This document shows positions 24,031 through 36,219 of a stretch of DNA of 64,000 bases, in pieces. The translations under genes and the position numbers were made by a program. Location of the stretch: contig WBMQ01000006.1 of assembly GCA_016630905.1 (NCBI GenBank), positions 1,364,001 through 1,428,000 of the forward strand. The letters run 5' to 3'. The DNA is from Capillidium heterosporum. Its lineage: Eukaryota > Entomophthoromycota > Entomophthoromycetes > Entomophthorales > Capillidiaceae. The notes beneath the pieces were generated by a model. The model was given only the letters and a program-made list of their open reading frames with translations, did no database searches and was not told the DNA's origin. Each line of letters starts with the position of its first letter. Position 1 is the stretch's first letter.

Positions 24031-25314
24031 TTAGTTGGATAAATTTTGTTGAGCCTTGAACTTGCTGGCTATCTCGTCGTCGGACGGGACCAAGTTGGTG
24101 CTAGTGGACTCGGTGTTCTCGTGCAAATTGGATAAGATATTAGCCGGGATACCCGGTTCATTCAATTCGGGTATGAAGGTCACGTTCCGCAAATTTATAT
24201 CCTTACTGGCCAGCTCTTGTAAATCGTGCTTCAATACGTTGAAGTCGCAGAACAAATTGTGCTTAAAGAAGCGGGAGGCCTGCGTCCCCTCAGTAAAGTC
24301 ACGGCAGGGTGTCCACATCAGCTGTCCTTGGAACTCGGCCTCCATGAAAAAGGAGGGTACCTGGTTGGTGTCAAATACGGCTTGGGCGGTAGTTGAACCG
24401 GTCGTCAGTCGGATAGAAACGATGGCGGCGAAGGGGATTTCCATCTTGAATCGCATGCCATTGTCGGCGACCTGCCAGGTTAGCAGACGCTGAGAGAGGT
24501 TGTAGAAACATACCAGGTCACCCTCCTGAACCGTCTTACGCCTCCAGCTCCCTATACTTAGACACTCGCACCGTAACCGCCCCATTATACCACCCTTCAT
24601 ATCGCTACTCTTGGGGTAGGAGGTGTGCACGCTGCCCATGCTCAAGGACCTAGTTGGGTTTTTCATGAGGTTGTTCATCGGCATAACCGGCATAGTATTC
24701 GAGTTTATAGGTAGGCCGTCCTGCTGGAAGAGGTGCATCGGGTACCCGAAGGAGCTACTGGCCCCTACCGGTAGGCCACTGCTGAATGGCAGTTGGTTGT
24801 TGAGATATCCAGTCGTCAACATTTGGTGTTTCATGGCCTCCTCCTGCAACATGTAGTTACGCTTCTGCATGAGCTTTACTTTGGCCCTGCGGTTCTGAAA
24901 CCAGATTTGTACTGAGCGCTCGGACATATTGACCTTTTCGGCTAGAAGCTCACGAGTCCTCGAGTTTGGAGATGAGTTGTGGGTAAATGCTTCCTCCAAG
25001 ATGGCTAACTGGTCGGCACTGGCTCGCGTGCGCTTACGCTGTCCGTCGTCCTTTTTCGTCGATTGGTCGGGGTAGCTCTTCTTGTCGCTGCTGGGTTCCA
25101 GGTTGAAGTTGGTGTTGGGGACGTGGTTGTTGATATTTCGATACTGGTCGAAAGGCATATCCTGATTCTTGGGGTAGTGGCTAGGTTGGCTGTGCATCTC
25201 GTTGTGCAGTTCGTTGGGCATGGCGTAGTTGTAGTTGTACATGGCCCTAGGGTCCATGTTGGTTGTCATCGTGTGCGAGAAATTTTCGTTGTAGTGGTTG
25301 GGGTCGTTCTCCAT
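24031..25314 (-). CDS. Phx1-like homeodomain transcription factor
   Basis: Single exon, 427 residues, ATG at 25314. The N-terminus is Asn/His/Met/Tyr-rich. The homeodomain spans about residues 93-152, from KRTRASADQLAILEEAF to the recognition helix VQIWFQNRRAKVK. About 90 residues later a second conserved-looking region begins (GRLRCECLSIGSWRRK) and runs about 140 residues. This homeodomain plus downstream region layout is, as I recall, that of the fungal Phx1-like group, named after the fission yeast regulator of stationary-phase survival. A nuclear DNA-binding regulator is therefore likely. The upstream (right-hand) flank is unusually long, more than 4 kb to the next gene, and its first 800 bases are raised in GC, compatible with a complex promoter or long leader. 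Confidence 0.88.
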   Translation of the reverse strand: MENDPNHYNENFSHTMTTNMDPRAMYNYNYAMPNELHNEMHSQPSHYPKNQDMPFDQYRNINNHVPNTNFNLEPSSDKKSYPDQSTKKDDGQRKRTRASADQLAILEEAFTHNSSPNSRTRELLAEKVNMSERSVQIWFQNRRAKVKLMQKRNYMLQEEAMKHQMLTTGYLNNQLPFSSGLPVGASSSFGYPMHLFQQDGLPINSNTMPVMPMNNLMKNPTRSLSMGSVHTSYPKSSDMKGGIMGRLRCECLSIGSWRRKTVQEGDLVCFYNLSQRLLTWQVADNGMRFKMEIPFAAIVSIRLTTGSTTAQAVFDTNQVPSFFMEAEFQGQLMWTPCRDFTEGTQASRFFKHNLFCDFNVLKHDLQELASKDINLRNVTFIPELNEPGIPANILSNLHENTESTSTNLVPSDDEIASKFKAQQNLSN

Positions 25315-26635
25315 GGGTAGTGCTCCTAACTAATAGACTAAAGTAAATTGGTAATTAAAACAATAGAAACTGAATTTTAATTAGAAACCAATTTTATGCT
25401 GACCAACTAATTTTTTATAATCCTTTTATGCCATATTTTGAAATCCTTTCCTTCTACTCGCATAAGAAAGCTTATTTCTACCGCTTTTGGTACGTCTTAG
25501 CGACCTACCAATCGTTGCCTATCAGCGATCTGGTTAGTAGGGATTGTTCTGCAAATTGGAGGATTGGTGGAAGTTTAGAACTTGGTGATGTAATCCTTTA
25601 GGAAAACCCATTAAAAATAGAACAATTTAACCTCAGTATTCCTTAAAACAGCACTGCCAACGGAATAGCCAGGCAGAACCCTTAAAAAATAAAGGTTTTA
25701 AACCCTTTGATGCACCCTTTTCAATTTAAGGTGTAGCGTAGTGGTGTAGGTGATTGGGTGGCCTGGCCTCGACCTAATTCCTTAGAAACAACTTAAACCT
25801 TCTCCATCTAGTCTAATTATTATTGCTGGTGCTTTGAGGCTGAAGCCCTAGTCCAGCACTACCCTAAAGCTATAAATAGCAAAAAGCTTTGGTGGGCACT
25901 CGTTACTGTTTTTGAGTTGGACTTTGAATATATCGGTGCAACTATCCTAAAACTGCTCAACTACTGTTCTAAAGCCAAGCCTAACAATGCGCCGGTAATA
26001 GAGTGAAAAGTATTGAGGGATGGGCTTCCGTTCCAAAAGGTAAACTGCACCAGCCTTTGATCAATTATCCTTAAACAAGGGATCATGTCCTAGGGACTTA
26101 CATTTCCGTTTTGAAAACTTAATTCCAGAAATAGCCTATAAAGAAGGCTTTAGGTAGCCTACTAAAGTTTCCAACTTGTAAATGTTTTCTTGCCAATAGC
26201 CAATATGACATTTACGTAATTTCAATCCAAATTCTATTATAAGTCTTAATAATTGGTTGAAATCTTGCATTTATAAAATACATAAATAGAAATAGGCAGC
26301 AAGCTGCCATTCCATAAAGCTAGCCTCAGTTTCGCTATTAATTGGATCCTAAAAATGGAAGTAACTAACCAAATTACTTGAAAAGTTAAACTATAAACCG
26401 GCAATTCCCACGACACAACTTGCAGTATTGGTGCGACTGATAGTAAAAGATATTCCTATTACCGAAATTTAGTATACTGGTGTTATAAAATGTGTCCGAA
26501 ACCCTGCTGTAAATCTTAATTCTCTTTCTGGAATATTAAACCGCTTGTAGTAGTAGAGGCATCGTACAATACCTCAACACTTTACATTCAACAGGCTAAG
26601 ATTATATAGTAAATATTGTCAGTATGGTTAATAAA
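25315..26635. other. Long upstream flank of the homeodomain gene
   Basis: No coding region. The first 800 bases are richer in GC than the general spacer, with polypurine and polypyrimidine patches and several GCTG and AACC words. Likely promoter and 5' UTR of the gene at 24031-25314. Confidence 0.4.
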
Positions 26636-27570
26636 CTTCGATGTATATGTTGAATAGGAGACTCATACAATAAAAGCGAAAGTATCGGCAAGAAACCAAT
26701 TTACTTTGATATAAATTTCAAGAAACATAGCATCTGTTGATAAGTAGCTATTTTAAACGATGCTCAATAGTCTTTGACTATAAGTAAATGTTGAGTAATA
26801 TAGCCATACACCAACTTAAAAATATATGTTGACAGGATGATAATTAGCCTCGATGTAAAGGTTAAGTATCGCTGTCCCCTTTTGATCTGAAAATTTTCAA
26901 GTGTCATCGGGACAATCCGTTAGCTTATAAGTAAATGTCAGATAGGGTAACATTCATCAGTACCAATGGTGGATACCACTTCCATGATCGGTTGAATTGG
27001 CCATCCGTATCAAGCATTTTAGTACTTTGTTCATGTAAAAATTGTAAATATTATGAGTAACTAAATGAATTTGATACCAATGTCAAGCAAAGTAACTGCA
27101 TATCCATCCAAAAGCTATAGCTGTCAGTATGCATCGTTATTCTGGCTAATAGTCGTCACTATACTTAATGATTTGAAACTATTAAGTTTAATGAAAGACA
27201 TATTAGTTTCAAAATTTCAAGTATAGGTATAGTTCTTAACCGGATCAACTGTAAGATCAATTGACTACGAAATCGATACCAAGTAAAGTAGCTTCCCGCC
27301 GATTCACATATTGTAGGTGTCAAAAGTAGGATCAATAGACTTGAAGCATTTTGTCAAGCTAGTCTCCCGTCGTTTAAAAAATAGAAACGTCGATAGGATG
27401 ACCAACCAACTTTGATGTAGATGTTGATGATTACAACCAACGTCGACCTAAAAGCTATTAGTATAACAGAGCTATCAGTTTCGATACTAGGTCAAGTAGT
27501 ATAGCCTCCTGTAAAATTAAAATTGTCAATGCTGGTAAACTCCCTTTTAACTCAAAATGTCAATAAAAGC
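26636..27570. repeat. Degenerate tandem array, about 65-77 bp period
   Basis: A related word, roughly TTTGATGTAAATGTTGAGTA or TTTGATACCAATGTCAAGTA, often followed by GTAGC and CTCC, recurs near 26636, 26707, 26778, 26850, 26926, 27071, 27268, 27343, 27408, 27480 and 27545. Neighbouring copies are mostly 65-77 bases apart; the larger gaps are about two or more periods. Copies differ heavily, so this is an old array. A similar word occurs alone near 58150. No coding frame runs through it. Confidence 0.5.
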
Positions 27571-29848
27571 AGATACTAATCCAAGTTGAAATAGCATTCA
27601 AGATATAATCTTCAGACTGGAGTTCTAAGTGTGGTATTACCTTTTGCTAACCAAAATTGAACCTTTGTAGAATGTATAAACCATGTGTATATTACAAAAA
27701 CTTTTACTTTATCGACCAATTCTTTTTTACTGAAAGCCATTTATGTTACTATATTTATCATTTCAACTTTTTAATTTTCAACATAAGGCTCAAGGGATCA
27801 TAAAGTCCATATATTAGTATGGCATTTGATTTCTTTAGTTTATTTTCTTCCCTTCTATCACATCCAGTTGGCTAGTTTCTAACTAAACCTTATATTAGGT
27901 AGGCCTGCAAGTCAGGCCTATATATTTGAAAATTTTGGAAGAAATTTTATAGATAAATCTATAGTAAATATTTGTTTTGAGCGATAGAAGCAATTTAAAA
28001 TAGAACTTATAAATTTACTTAATGCTCTTAGAATTTTCAATATTCTTTAGCAAGCTGGCTACTAAGGCTTAGTCATAAGATTTTTCTTGGTCCATACTAT
28101 ACTAGCTTCGTTTTCAACTTATTTGCTATACCTTTTCCTAAAGACTTTACTTTTCATTATTTCTATTTATGAACTACTATCAAGCTACTTTGGTGGTAAA
28201 CATATTTACTTGATGGTGTTGAGTGTAGGCAATTACCAAATAAAGATGCCTTATTAAGATGGCTTTTTTGTTGGCATTTTCAACAAGTTAGTAGGCCTTT
28301 TGGTTGATTTTATATACTTTGACAGCTATTATATAATACCAAGTTTTCTTAAGATACTATTTTTGATTTCCTTTCCCAATCTCAAAAAATCTTAACTATT
28401 ATACTTTGAGTTTTTAAAATACTTCTAGTAAAATGTTAGGAAGAGTAAAAAACTAAAGTTCAGCTTTACAACTTCTTTCTCTTTGCGTTTATAGTGGGCT
28501 ATCCCTATAAAGCTAATTTTTTTCTCCAGTATTCTTTACTTATTAAATTTATAACATTTAGACTTTGAATGATTGCTAGTCACTATTGCTTTTGAAATCC
28601 TAGGAAAACATATTTTTCATTGCTACTTTAGTTTGGATTTGCTAACCACTTTATACTATAAAACTATCTTAAAAGAAAAGCTAATAAATTCAAATAGTAA
28701 AAGCTGTTCCAATATCTCTATAAAATTGCTTTGCTGAATCATTAATCAAAAAGCCAATAATATCCATTTAGTTTAAATATATTATTTTTGATACATTTAT
28801 AGTAGCACTTTCATTTCATGTTGGCTGGTCAACCTTACCAGATATATGGCTACTGGCTTGGACTTCCAGTCAAATGGATTCAGCTGAACTTAGTGAGTCT
28901 TGGCATGGGATGTAGCATGTTTATCGTTTTGTGGACTGGCTATATAAACGCGGTGAATTTTACAGCCAATAAAAATACCCAAACCCTTAATCCTTGTAAA
29001 AGCTATTGGCTAGGAATCTTTTAAAACGTTTTGTTAAGCTAATTCAACTTGAATCTATGATCTTAAAAAAGTAGACCTGAAAACAACAAAAACCCAAATT
29101 CAAAAGATGTAAAAACAACAGAAATAAAATCCCAATACCTCTTCTCTTTCTGGGCAAGAGCTCTTATATATATCATAGCTCTAGAGAAAGTTATAACTTG
29201 GCGACATGTAAGTGGATTCTTTTCCGACGAAAAGGTAGGACATGTGCTCTGGCTGTTATAGCCTACCCTCAAAGCTAGGTCCCAATTAATCTACAGAACG
29301 GCAATCGGAGAGTCCGAAATCAAATCTGAACAAAGACTACATCCATGGCAGGAAATCGATCTCAAGTAAATTTGTGGCCAATTAAGGTAATGGGAAATGG
29401 ATGAATAGCGATTTAAAGCGTAAGAGGATAGGTGAAAGATAAAATACGTAACCCGAAGCACACTGTTGGATAGTAGCACAGTTGTAGGCTGCCTATGAAA
29501 AATAAAAACAACCTGATGTTTTATATATAACTTAACTGAAGAGCTAGGTTGGCATTTTATAAACTTGATATTGATAAATTCAAATAGCTATATCATTTAT
29601 ATAATGCTTCCTATGAAAATATACACATCCTATTCAAAACCCATTAAACAGGGATGATACATAATTTTATTGTAAAGTTCTTGAAAAGCAGTGTTACTTT
29701 TTGGATTGAGCTTAAACAAATAGATACTTAAATAGTATAGGAACAAGAAAGAAAATTTATTAGATCAACTACAAACTTAAACAGAATAAATAGATTACAC
29801 TACAGATACAGATACATATGAGCCGGGTATCGAAAATTAAAAGATAGA
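27571..29848. other. AT-rich intergenic stretch with two GC-raised patches
   Basis: Mostly very AT-rich. A patch at 28810-29010 holds an open plus frame (28818-29024) and a TATATAAA near 28939. Another patch at about 29140-29500 is richer in GC but has no convincing frame on either strand. Either could be a non-coding RNA or a regulatory block; I cannot assign one. Confidence 0.4.
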
Positions 29849-30457
29849 TTAAGGTCCGGTGATACGGAAGTTGGAAGCTAGAGGGGTAACTGGGAACAAT
29901 GGTGATCTCGAAGGGTAGGGATGGTTCAGCATGGAGACGTTTCTATGTTTAATGGCCCGTCGCATGGCGGCGAACTCTTGTGGTAGCCTTTTGCACCCAT
30001 GGTTCTTGGAAAGTATATGAGTGTTCAAGTGGTTCAAGGCACCGTAAGCTTTACCACAACCGGGGTGGAGGCACTTGTAAAGCCTTTCTACCTCGTCGTA
30101 CCTCCGTCTTGGTCTAGGTTGCGAGTTGTGATCCAAGGCAACCCCCTCGCAGCCGAAACTTATGTTGGACATGTTTTGGCTGGTATAGTTATGGGAATCC
30201 AAGCTGTACTTGAGGCTGCCGTTTAACTTCAACAACTCGGAGGGGGGTAGCAAGCTCTGTTTGAGCTGCACTTTGAAGTAGCCTGGGTAGGTGGGTGAGC
30301 ACACACTCAAGGATGCCGAATCGGGGCAGCTTAGCGGTGAGAACTGAGGTTGGTTGTTGAAGATTTCTGGAAAAACGTCTTTGATGGAAGGTAATCCTTC
30401 GTTGGAGTTCTTGGTGAGCATCGATGGTAGTTGGATGGTTAGATTGTGGCGATTCAT
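29849..30457 (-). CDS. Con7-like single C2H2 zinc-finger transcription factor (paralogue B)
   Basis: Intronless, 202 residues, ATG at 30457. The zinc finger lies about residues 125-155, preceded by QPRPRRRYDEVERLYKC and with core YGALNHLNTH. The tail RLPQEFAAMRRAIKH fits the Con7-family pattern of an E-F block after the finger. Upstream, LPSIKDVFP matches the LPS-[IF]-x-[ED]-[IV] motif of the paralogues. The rest is Ser/Pro/Leu-rich without known domains. A TATAAATA precedes the start. Expected nuclear DNA-binding regulator; targets unknown. Among the four copies its basic block is closest to the general family form. Confidence 0.85.
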   Translation of the reverse strand: MNRHNLTIQLPSMLTKNSNEGLPSIKDVFPEIFNNQPQFSPLSCPDSASLSVCSPTYPGYFKVQLKQSLLPPSELLKLNGSLKYSLDSHNYTSQNMSNISFGCEGVALDHNSQPRPRRRYDEVERLYKCLHPGCGKAYGALNHLNTHILSKNHGCKRLPQEFAAMRRAIKHRNVSMLNHPYPSRSPLFPVTPLASNFRITGP

Positions 30458-30518
30458 TATATTTCAACTTCAATTAAATAGATTAATAGCTTACTGGCCC
30501 AATATTGTAAGTTTTGGT

Positions 30519-30526
30519 TATTTATA
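30519..30526 (-). promoter_or_regulatory. TATA box of Con7-like gene B
   Basis: TATAAATA on minus, about 62 bases upstream of the ATG at 30457. The same octamer precedes paralogue D. Confidence 0.55.
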
Positions 30527-32524
30527 GGATTTTTACAAATAGTTGAGTTAGGGGCATAATACTTCAAGTTAACAAGATATCCACCTCAACAGCTTTAGTT
30601 AACCACTTCCAATCAGACCACTACTCATTTAAAATGAAGTGTTGGCTCCAAGTTCCTCCCCCTTTTACCAGTTCGGATTTCACCCACCTAGGCGAAGGGT
30701 CGTCAATTTTGGACCAAGTGCTTAATTAAAGTTAAATTAGTTGTAAACTAACTTTAAAATTTGCACTAAAAAACAGGCCTGTTGGCATTGCCCTTGCCCA
30801 TATATGGCTATCCTATCTTAGCTGGATCCAGGGTGGTTCCAACGTATACCCTGACATTTTACAGTTACAAACTAAACACTAAATGAGACTAAATTTTTAG
30901 TCTTTAATAGGGTTGTAGTTTACTAGCCTTCGTGGGCTACCCTAACTATTGTTGAATTGCTGGGGACGGAATTTATTCTAACTTTTCAATCGCGCATTTG
31001 ATAAATTGGTAAAATATTTGGCGGCAACATGAAACCTATACATCAGGAATCGAGTAAAAGCTAAGTATATCTAGATATATCAAATATGTTGTGAAAAAAC
31101 AAATCGCGTTCAAGTGTGTGTCTTCAACATACTAAACCCGATCCTGTTTTAGGCGTAGTAGCAAAATTGAAAGGGTAAACATCTGTTGTGCGAGGTCTAC
31201 ATAGACAAACTTAACACACATGCTACAAACTCCAATATACTCAATGGAAATTTCAGATCTTTGCTTAAAGTTAAATTCTCAACAACTGGAATCTATGGTT
31301 GTAAGCTTTAACGATTTTAGTAGCTGAACATGGTAGATCCTGATACTTAAAGGAGTCGATTAGGTGCAAGCTCGGCTAAGTATGGTTAATTATAGAAATC
31401 ATCCCATATATTTAAATATACATTAGTGTTTGATAAAGCACTTAAGATGTGCGTTTAACAATCCTGTGAAGTGTATATTAAAACCAGTTGGCGGTAGATA
31501 TCTTTTTTGGCAATTTTAGGTATATAGGATTTATATTCTAGTATAGATCTAGGTTTCACTAATCCTATTGTTGCGTATACTATTATATTATTTGAAAACA
31601 CTAGTTGCGCTACACAATACTACCTAACCAAATTGAAACATCGTATATTGTGCCAATATATTCGATCACAATCTATTGCCATCCTTAAATCCATGTACCT
31701 TAATAACCTATATAAGACAATGTATATTTTATGGCTACAAATGCCCGTTTCTAGAACAGAAATAGACACCTATATTAGGCAATGAAGGATCTACGCGATA
31801 TTTTTAGATGTATAGGGCCTTTACAAATCCTCATTACTTCTCAAATTGAGATTTTAAGTTGGCATCATCGAAGTTTAGCAAATGTTAGCAGCTTAAATTC
31901 GATATAGTAGGGCCAAATATCAGTACCACTAACAAATTAAATCTCCTATCCTATATAGTAGTACAGGTTTTCATCCAAATAAGGTAATGTTAGCTTGACC
32001 CTACGTTAAGGAGTGTACTTAAACTACCCCGTTGGTCCTTAAGTAAACTTTGGTTAGGAACGTAAAATTTAAATTCCCGCTATCGAAAATGGGATAGCTG
32101 ATGCTGCATGGCAACCTTGGGGAAATTTGTTTATTTTACGACTTTTAGATATTGCTGGGTTTTTGAAGCTATACAGGTAGCTGCTACCTACTTGGTATAG
32201 TCTATTAAGTAGGTAGCTTTACAACAACACGATTTCTAATATTTGCTTTAAGCTATAGGAACTAGGATTTCAATGGACCAGCTTAATACTTGCATTCATT
32301 TTAAAAACATGTACCACTTCACTATATATGAAGAGTATTCATACTTAAACTATAGTGAGATTTTCATCGTTTTTCCATCTCCGAGTTACTACATTTTAAG
32401 CTGCTATGAAATCACTTACCAGCTTAAAAGATTGTTAATAGGTAGCAACATGGGACAGTCATCCCAACTACATCCATCCACAGCTAGTCAAATATTTAAA
32501 CGTCAAATTAAGGTTTTACTAGAC
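30527..32524. other. Long upstream flank of Con7-like gene B
   Basis: About 2 kb with no supported gene. The first 500 bases are moderately GC-raised, as upstream of the homeodomain gene and of Con7-like gene D. Confidence 0.5.
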
Positions 32525-32670
32525 TGCAGGGTGGATACAGGTTTCGAAGTAGGTTGCAACCTTTCATCCAAATGCAGAAGGGATATAAAACGAGTTAAAC
32601 GATCTACATTAGGTTTTAGGATTGTAAAGTTAACCTTCTGGTTACGGACCGAGGTGATTTAGTCACCCAT
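32525..32670 (+). repeat. Left arm of a diverged inverted repeat
   Basis: This stretch matches, in reverse complement and with many changes, 33225-33440. Shared words, in order, are TGCAGGGT, GTTTAA...CTACATTAGGTTT, TTAACCTTCTGGTTAC, then a GAGGTGA/TAGTCACCC end. The plus frame at 32273-32662 overlaps it but is not a convincing gene. Confidence 0.55.
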
Positions 32671-33224
32671 TAGACCATTTTTTGCCTGTATATTTTATAC
32701 AGGTCATATTGAAATTTGAAATCCAATATGACTTTTATAATGTATATTATACTATAGTCTAGTTATTTTCATGGTGACACAGTTGCTAACGGTCAAGCTA
32801 TTCATACAAATAGAGGAGTGTCTAGATCATCTCGGTTAGTATGCTACATTTATTAGCGGAAGTTTAGCTAAAACAGTTTGGTTTGCATTATAACTTTATT
32901 CGATTATTTGAATTCATTATATTTTTGAGTTTTACATTTAAAATGAATATATCTAAAGAAACGTATAGTATGGTTACAAATAGGAAGATATAGGGCAAAT
33001 ATAAGTTTATTTTATAGTACCTTAGTATTTAAATATTTCATTTAGTTTATTTATAACGTAGTATATCCTTTTCTAACTACTTACCGCTCCTCATAATACA
33101 TATATTTGCAATTTACTAATAAATATGAAGTAAAAACACCATATATATTGGAAATCACTATGCCAGCTATTTTAAGCAGTATAGGATCCTATTTTATTCA
33201 AACCTATATATAAATACTAAGGGG
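32671..33224. other. Sequence between the two inverted-repeat arms
   Basis: About 550 AT-rich bases with no coding frame. A word like GTCTAGATCATCTCGGTTAG near 32820 resembles the arm end GACTGAGTCATCTCAGTCC, so a third fragment may be present. Confidence 0.4.
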
Positions 33225-33440
33225 TGACTGAGTCATCTCAGTCCATATATATAAACCGAATTATAAGCTTGTAACCAGAAGGTTAAATTGAAGGCCTATA
33301 TCCTCATTGCAGTTTTTATATAATGAACATCCCAACGAAACCTAATGTAGTTAAACCTGATATCTCGGACAGATTCTATATGAGGTATTATATGTACCCT
33401 GCATCAAGCGCTGTTGATCCAACATAGATATTCACCTTTT
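33225..33440 (-). repeat. Right arm of a diverged inverted repeat
   Basis: Begins GGGGTGACTGAGTCATCTC and carries GTAACCAGAAGGTTAA, CCTAATGTAG and ACCCTGCA, which are reverse complements of words in 32525-32670. It contains extra sequence relative to the left arm. The two may be old opposite-facing copies of one mobile element; no transposase frame or target duplication is visible. Confidence 0.55.
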
Positions 33441-36219
33441 TGAAACATAAAGATATATAGCTGGATTTCTATAAGCTTATGAAAATTCGACTAGATTGCA
33501 TTTCGGTAAGACATCCAGAAGTATGAGAAAGCAATTCCTCATCATATTACAAGTAGAACCATCGCTTACACCAATTGAAACCCTTTGGTATAGGGTTTTG
33601 TAGTTTTTTCAAAGTACCCTAAGCAACAACCAAAAAAACCAATTTTAATAGCATGCGCGTCAAAGTAAATGTCTCCTATACTTTTTATAACGAAAAGTAG
33701 ATTTGGTCTGAGTGTACCCATGCAATTTTAGGGAATAGTAGGATTTAGTGGCTTTGTTTTTGTAACAAAATATATATCTAATGTTTCGCAGCTATAGATG
33801 ACCCATATTGAAATTTTTAATGGATTGTATAGGTGGATTTAATAGCTAAAAAAAGAAAAGTTTTCCGATGTGTTTATAGCTATACGCTACAGGTATTCTA
33901 AATATTATAAAAGATGTGTAAACCCATATATTTTAAAATACTTGGTAGTGAATTTTGTATATGGTTAAAGTGATACATGAAATATATAGCAGTCCAAACA
34001 GCGTTGATAAGGAGGAGATAGACTATAGTTTGAACCCCTTGGATGATCTAAAGTTTCGGAAGATACTTTAAATGTTATAATGAAAGGGATGGATTCCTTT
34101 CTAATATTTTCTAAAAGTACTACGACATTCAATGAAATAACACTATTAGTTAGTAGATCTAAAGTTTATTTGTTATATGTATTCAAAGGTTTTTTCCGAA
34201 AGCTATATATCCACCCTATGTAGCATCGGGAAACGGCGTAAAAGAAATTTAAATATCCCACCCTGCCAATCTAGCCTATTTAAAAAAATTACACGAACTT
34301 CCACCCAACCTTTCAACTTGCCAAATAGCCCCACACTTAAAGGAAGATCCTTAACATATTGTACCATTAAAACTTTATGAAAGACGGCAGTTTCACTTTA
34401 GGTTATATTAAAAATTGTTGGTAGGCTTTAATTAGTTTTGGGAAACTACATCCTTAAACGACGATCCCTATCTTACTTGATAAGTATCCAACTCAAAGTT
34501 TTGAACTCAAACTATATTTCTATGTGATGGAGTATTAACCATGTAAAATTAATGTTAATGATTAAAGTTCCAATTTTTTGTATTTGAAATTTAAATATAT
34601 GATGCCACGTTGAAAGGGTGTAAAAGATAGATGCAGATTGCAAAATATTAATTGGACAAGTTCTTATTGACTTGTCGATTTGATTGAGAAATTTGAGGCT
34701 TTGGAGGCCAATATTATCTGTAGCCGATGATTTCCTTTATCCATTGAAAGTTGAATGATAAAATCTTTTAAATAGCATCTTACACCCTATAAGTAAATTA
34801 TCGGTATTGGATTATTCGAATTCTACCTGGTACATCGAGGTATTACCTACTGAGAAGCTCTTCCTTCCTATTTCAAAATCGACAGGTTGATATGGAGTGA
34901 GTAGCAAATTGGCTCTATTTGGTAATAATAAGAACTATAAATCCAAAAGAATATATCACATTTTGAAACAATTCTTTGATCATTCAAATAAAAGGTATGG
35001 AAGTGGAGTAGAATTTGAAAATCCTTTGCGAAAGCAGAATGATGCTCGATGTAAGTCCAATTTGGAATTAAACCTAGTTACAAAGTCGGTTTCAAACTTG
35101 GAAAGGATATTACTACCTTATATGTAAATAGAATTTTTAATTTTTTCAAAAGATATATGTTTTTTATATTGATTTTTGACTTTTATTTAGTTGCCTTAAA
35201 TGGCTACATTAATTTTCAATGATAAAAAGCTGGTTGTCAATTCACCTTTCAAAACTTGTCTTCACCTGAACTAGTTTTTTAAATAGTTTCAAGGAATGGC
35301 AAAGCTCAAGTTACAGATGTTATTGCACCCAAATAATTTTAAGACTTTACTGTAAACTAGGAAAACTTGGCTCTCGCTTCGATTTCAAAATCATTTTGGA
35401 AGCATTTATTAATTAATTATAACTACCGATATATCAAAGGTTGATGACATGAATAACTGAATTGGAATGATTTGTAGATAAATATACCCTGTAGCAAAAG
35501 AATATTAATTATGCTGTAAATTAGATATTTGAAGGATAAATAAGATACTTCTATTTTACTTCAAACATAGCTAGATGGCTTTGACCTAACTTTTGCTTAA
35601 CCTACATCCTATTTAATTGCGCTATCATATTCGTAATAAAAGGAGGGGATTAAATATTTAAATCTGCAATAAAACTTAAGTTTAGTTTCACTATATTTGA
35701 ACTGTATCGGATATTTTAACTTAGATGGAGCTTACCCTTCCCAGCTTTGCACGAAATAATCCATTATTGCTTCTTTAAGTTCCCATAGGTTGTGAACCTG
35801 TGAACCTTTACCCTGAAGATAACTGAAGTTCAACTTCCAACATTTTTACCCTTAATGGTACTCTCAACTCCCTATAATCCATATTATTGCCTTTAATTTT
35901 GATGTGGCCGCCTTGATAGTCGATTCTTAGAATGTTTTAGGACTAAGCATAAACTTGACTGCCTTTATGATATGCTAACAAGTCCCTTGATTGTATATAT
36001 CTAATTATCGGATTATCTTCATATATATTTCTTCTGTTCATATAGGATTTGTTCATAGTACGCTGTGATTTATAGTATAAACCATTCTCTTGCTTTGTGA
36101 GAATCAAAAATCTTAGGTGAAGCTAACCAACGATATCATTTTACGCTCTAGTACTATTAGAAGCTACCTATTGGAAATAGTTCAGTACACCTGTATTTGA
36201 ATAAATGCTGTACTTTACC
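33441..36219. other. AT-rich intergenic stretch
   Basis: No gene supported. The plus frames at 34177-34380 and 34897-35127 are AT-rich, Lys/Asn/Ser-rich and match nothing I know. Confidence 0.55.

Noticed and set aside
29140-29500. Candidate RNase P or SRP RNA in a GC-raised patch
   Set aside because: Words resembling conserved blocks (CTACAGAACGGC, GGTAGGCT) fall on opposite strands and in the wrong order, so no known RNA is supported.
32273-32662. 129-residue plus-strand open frame
   Set aside because: Its 3' half lies in the inverted-repeat arm and its composition is that of spacer; no homology recognised.
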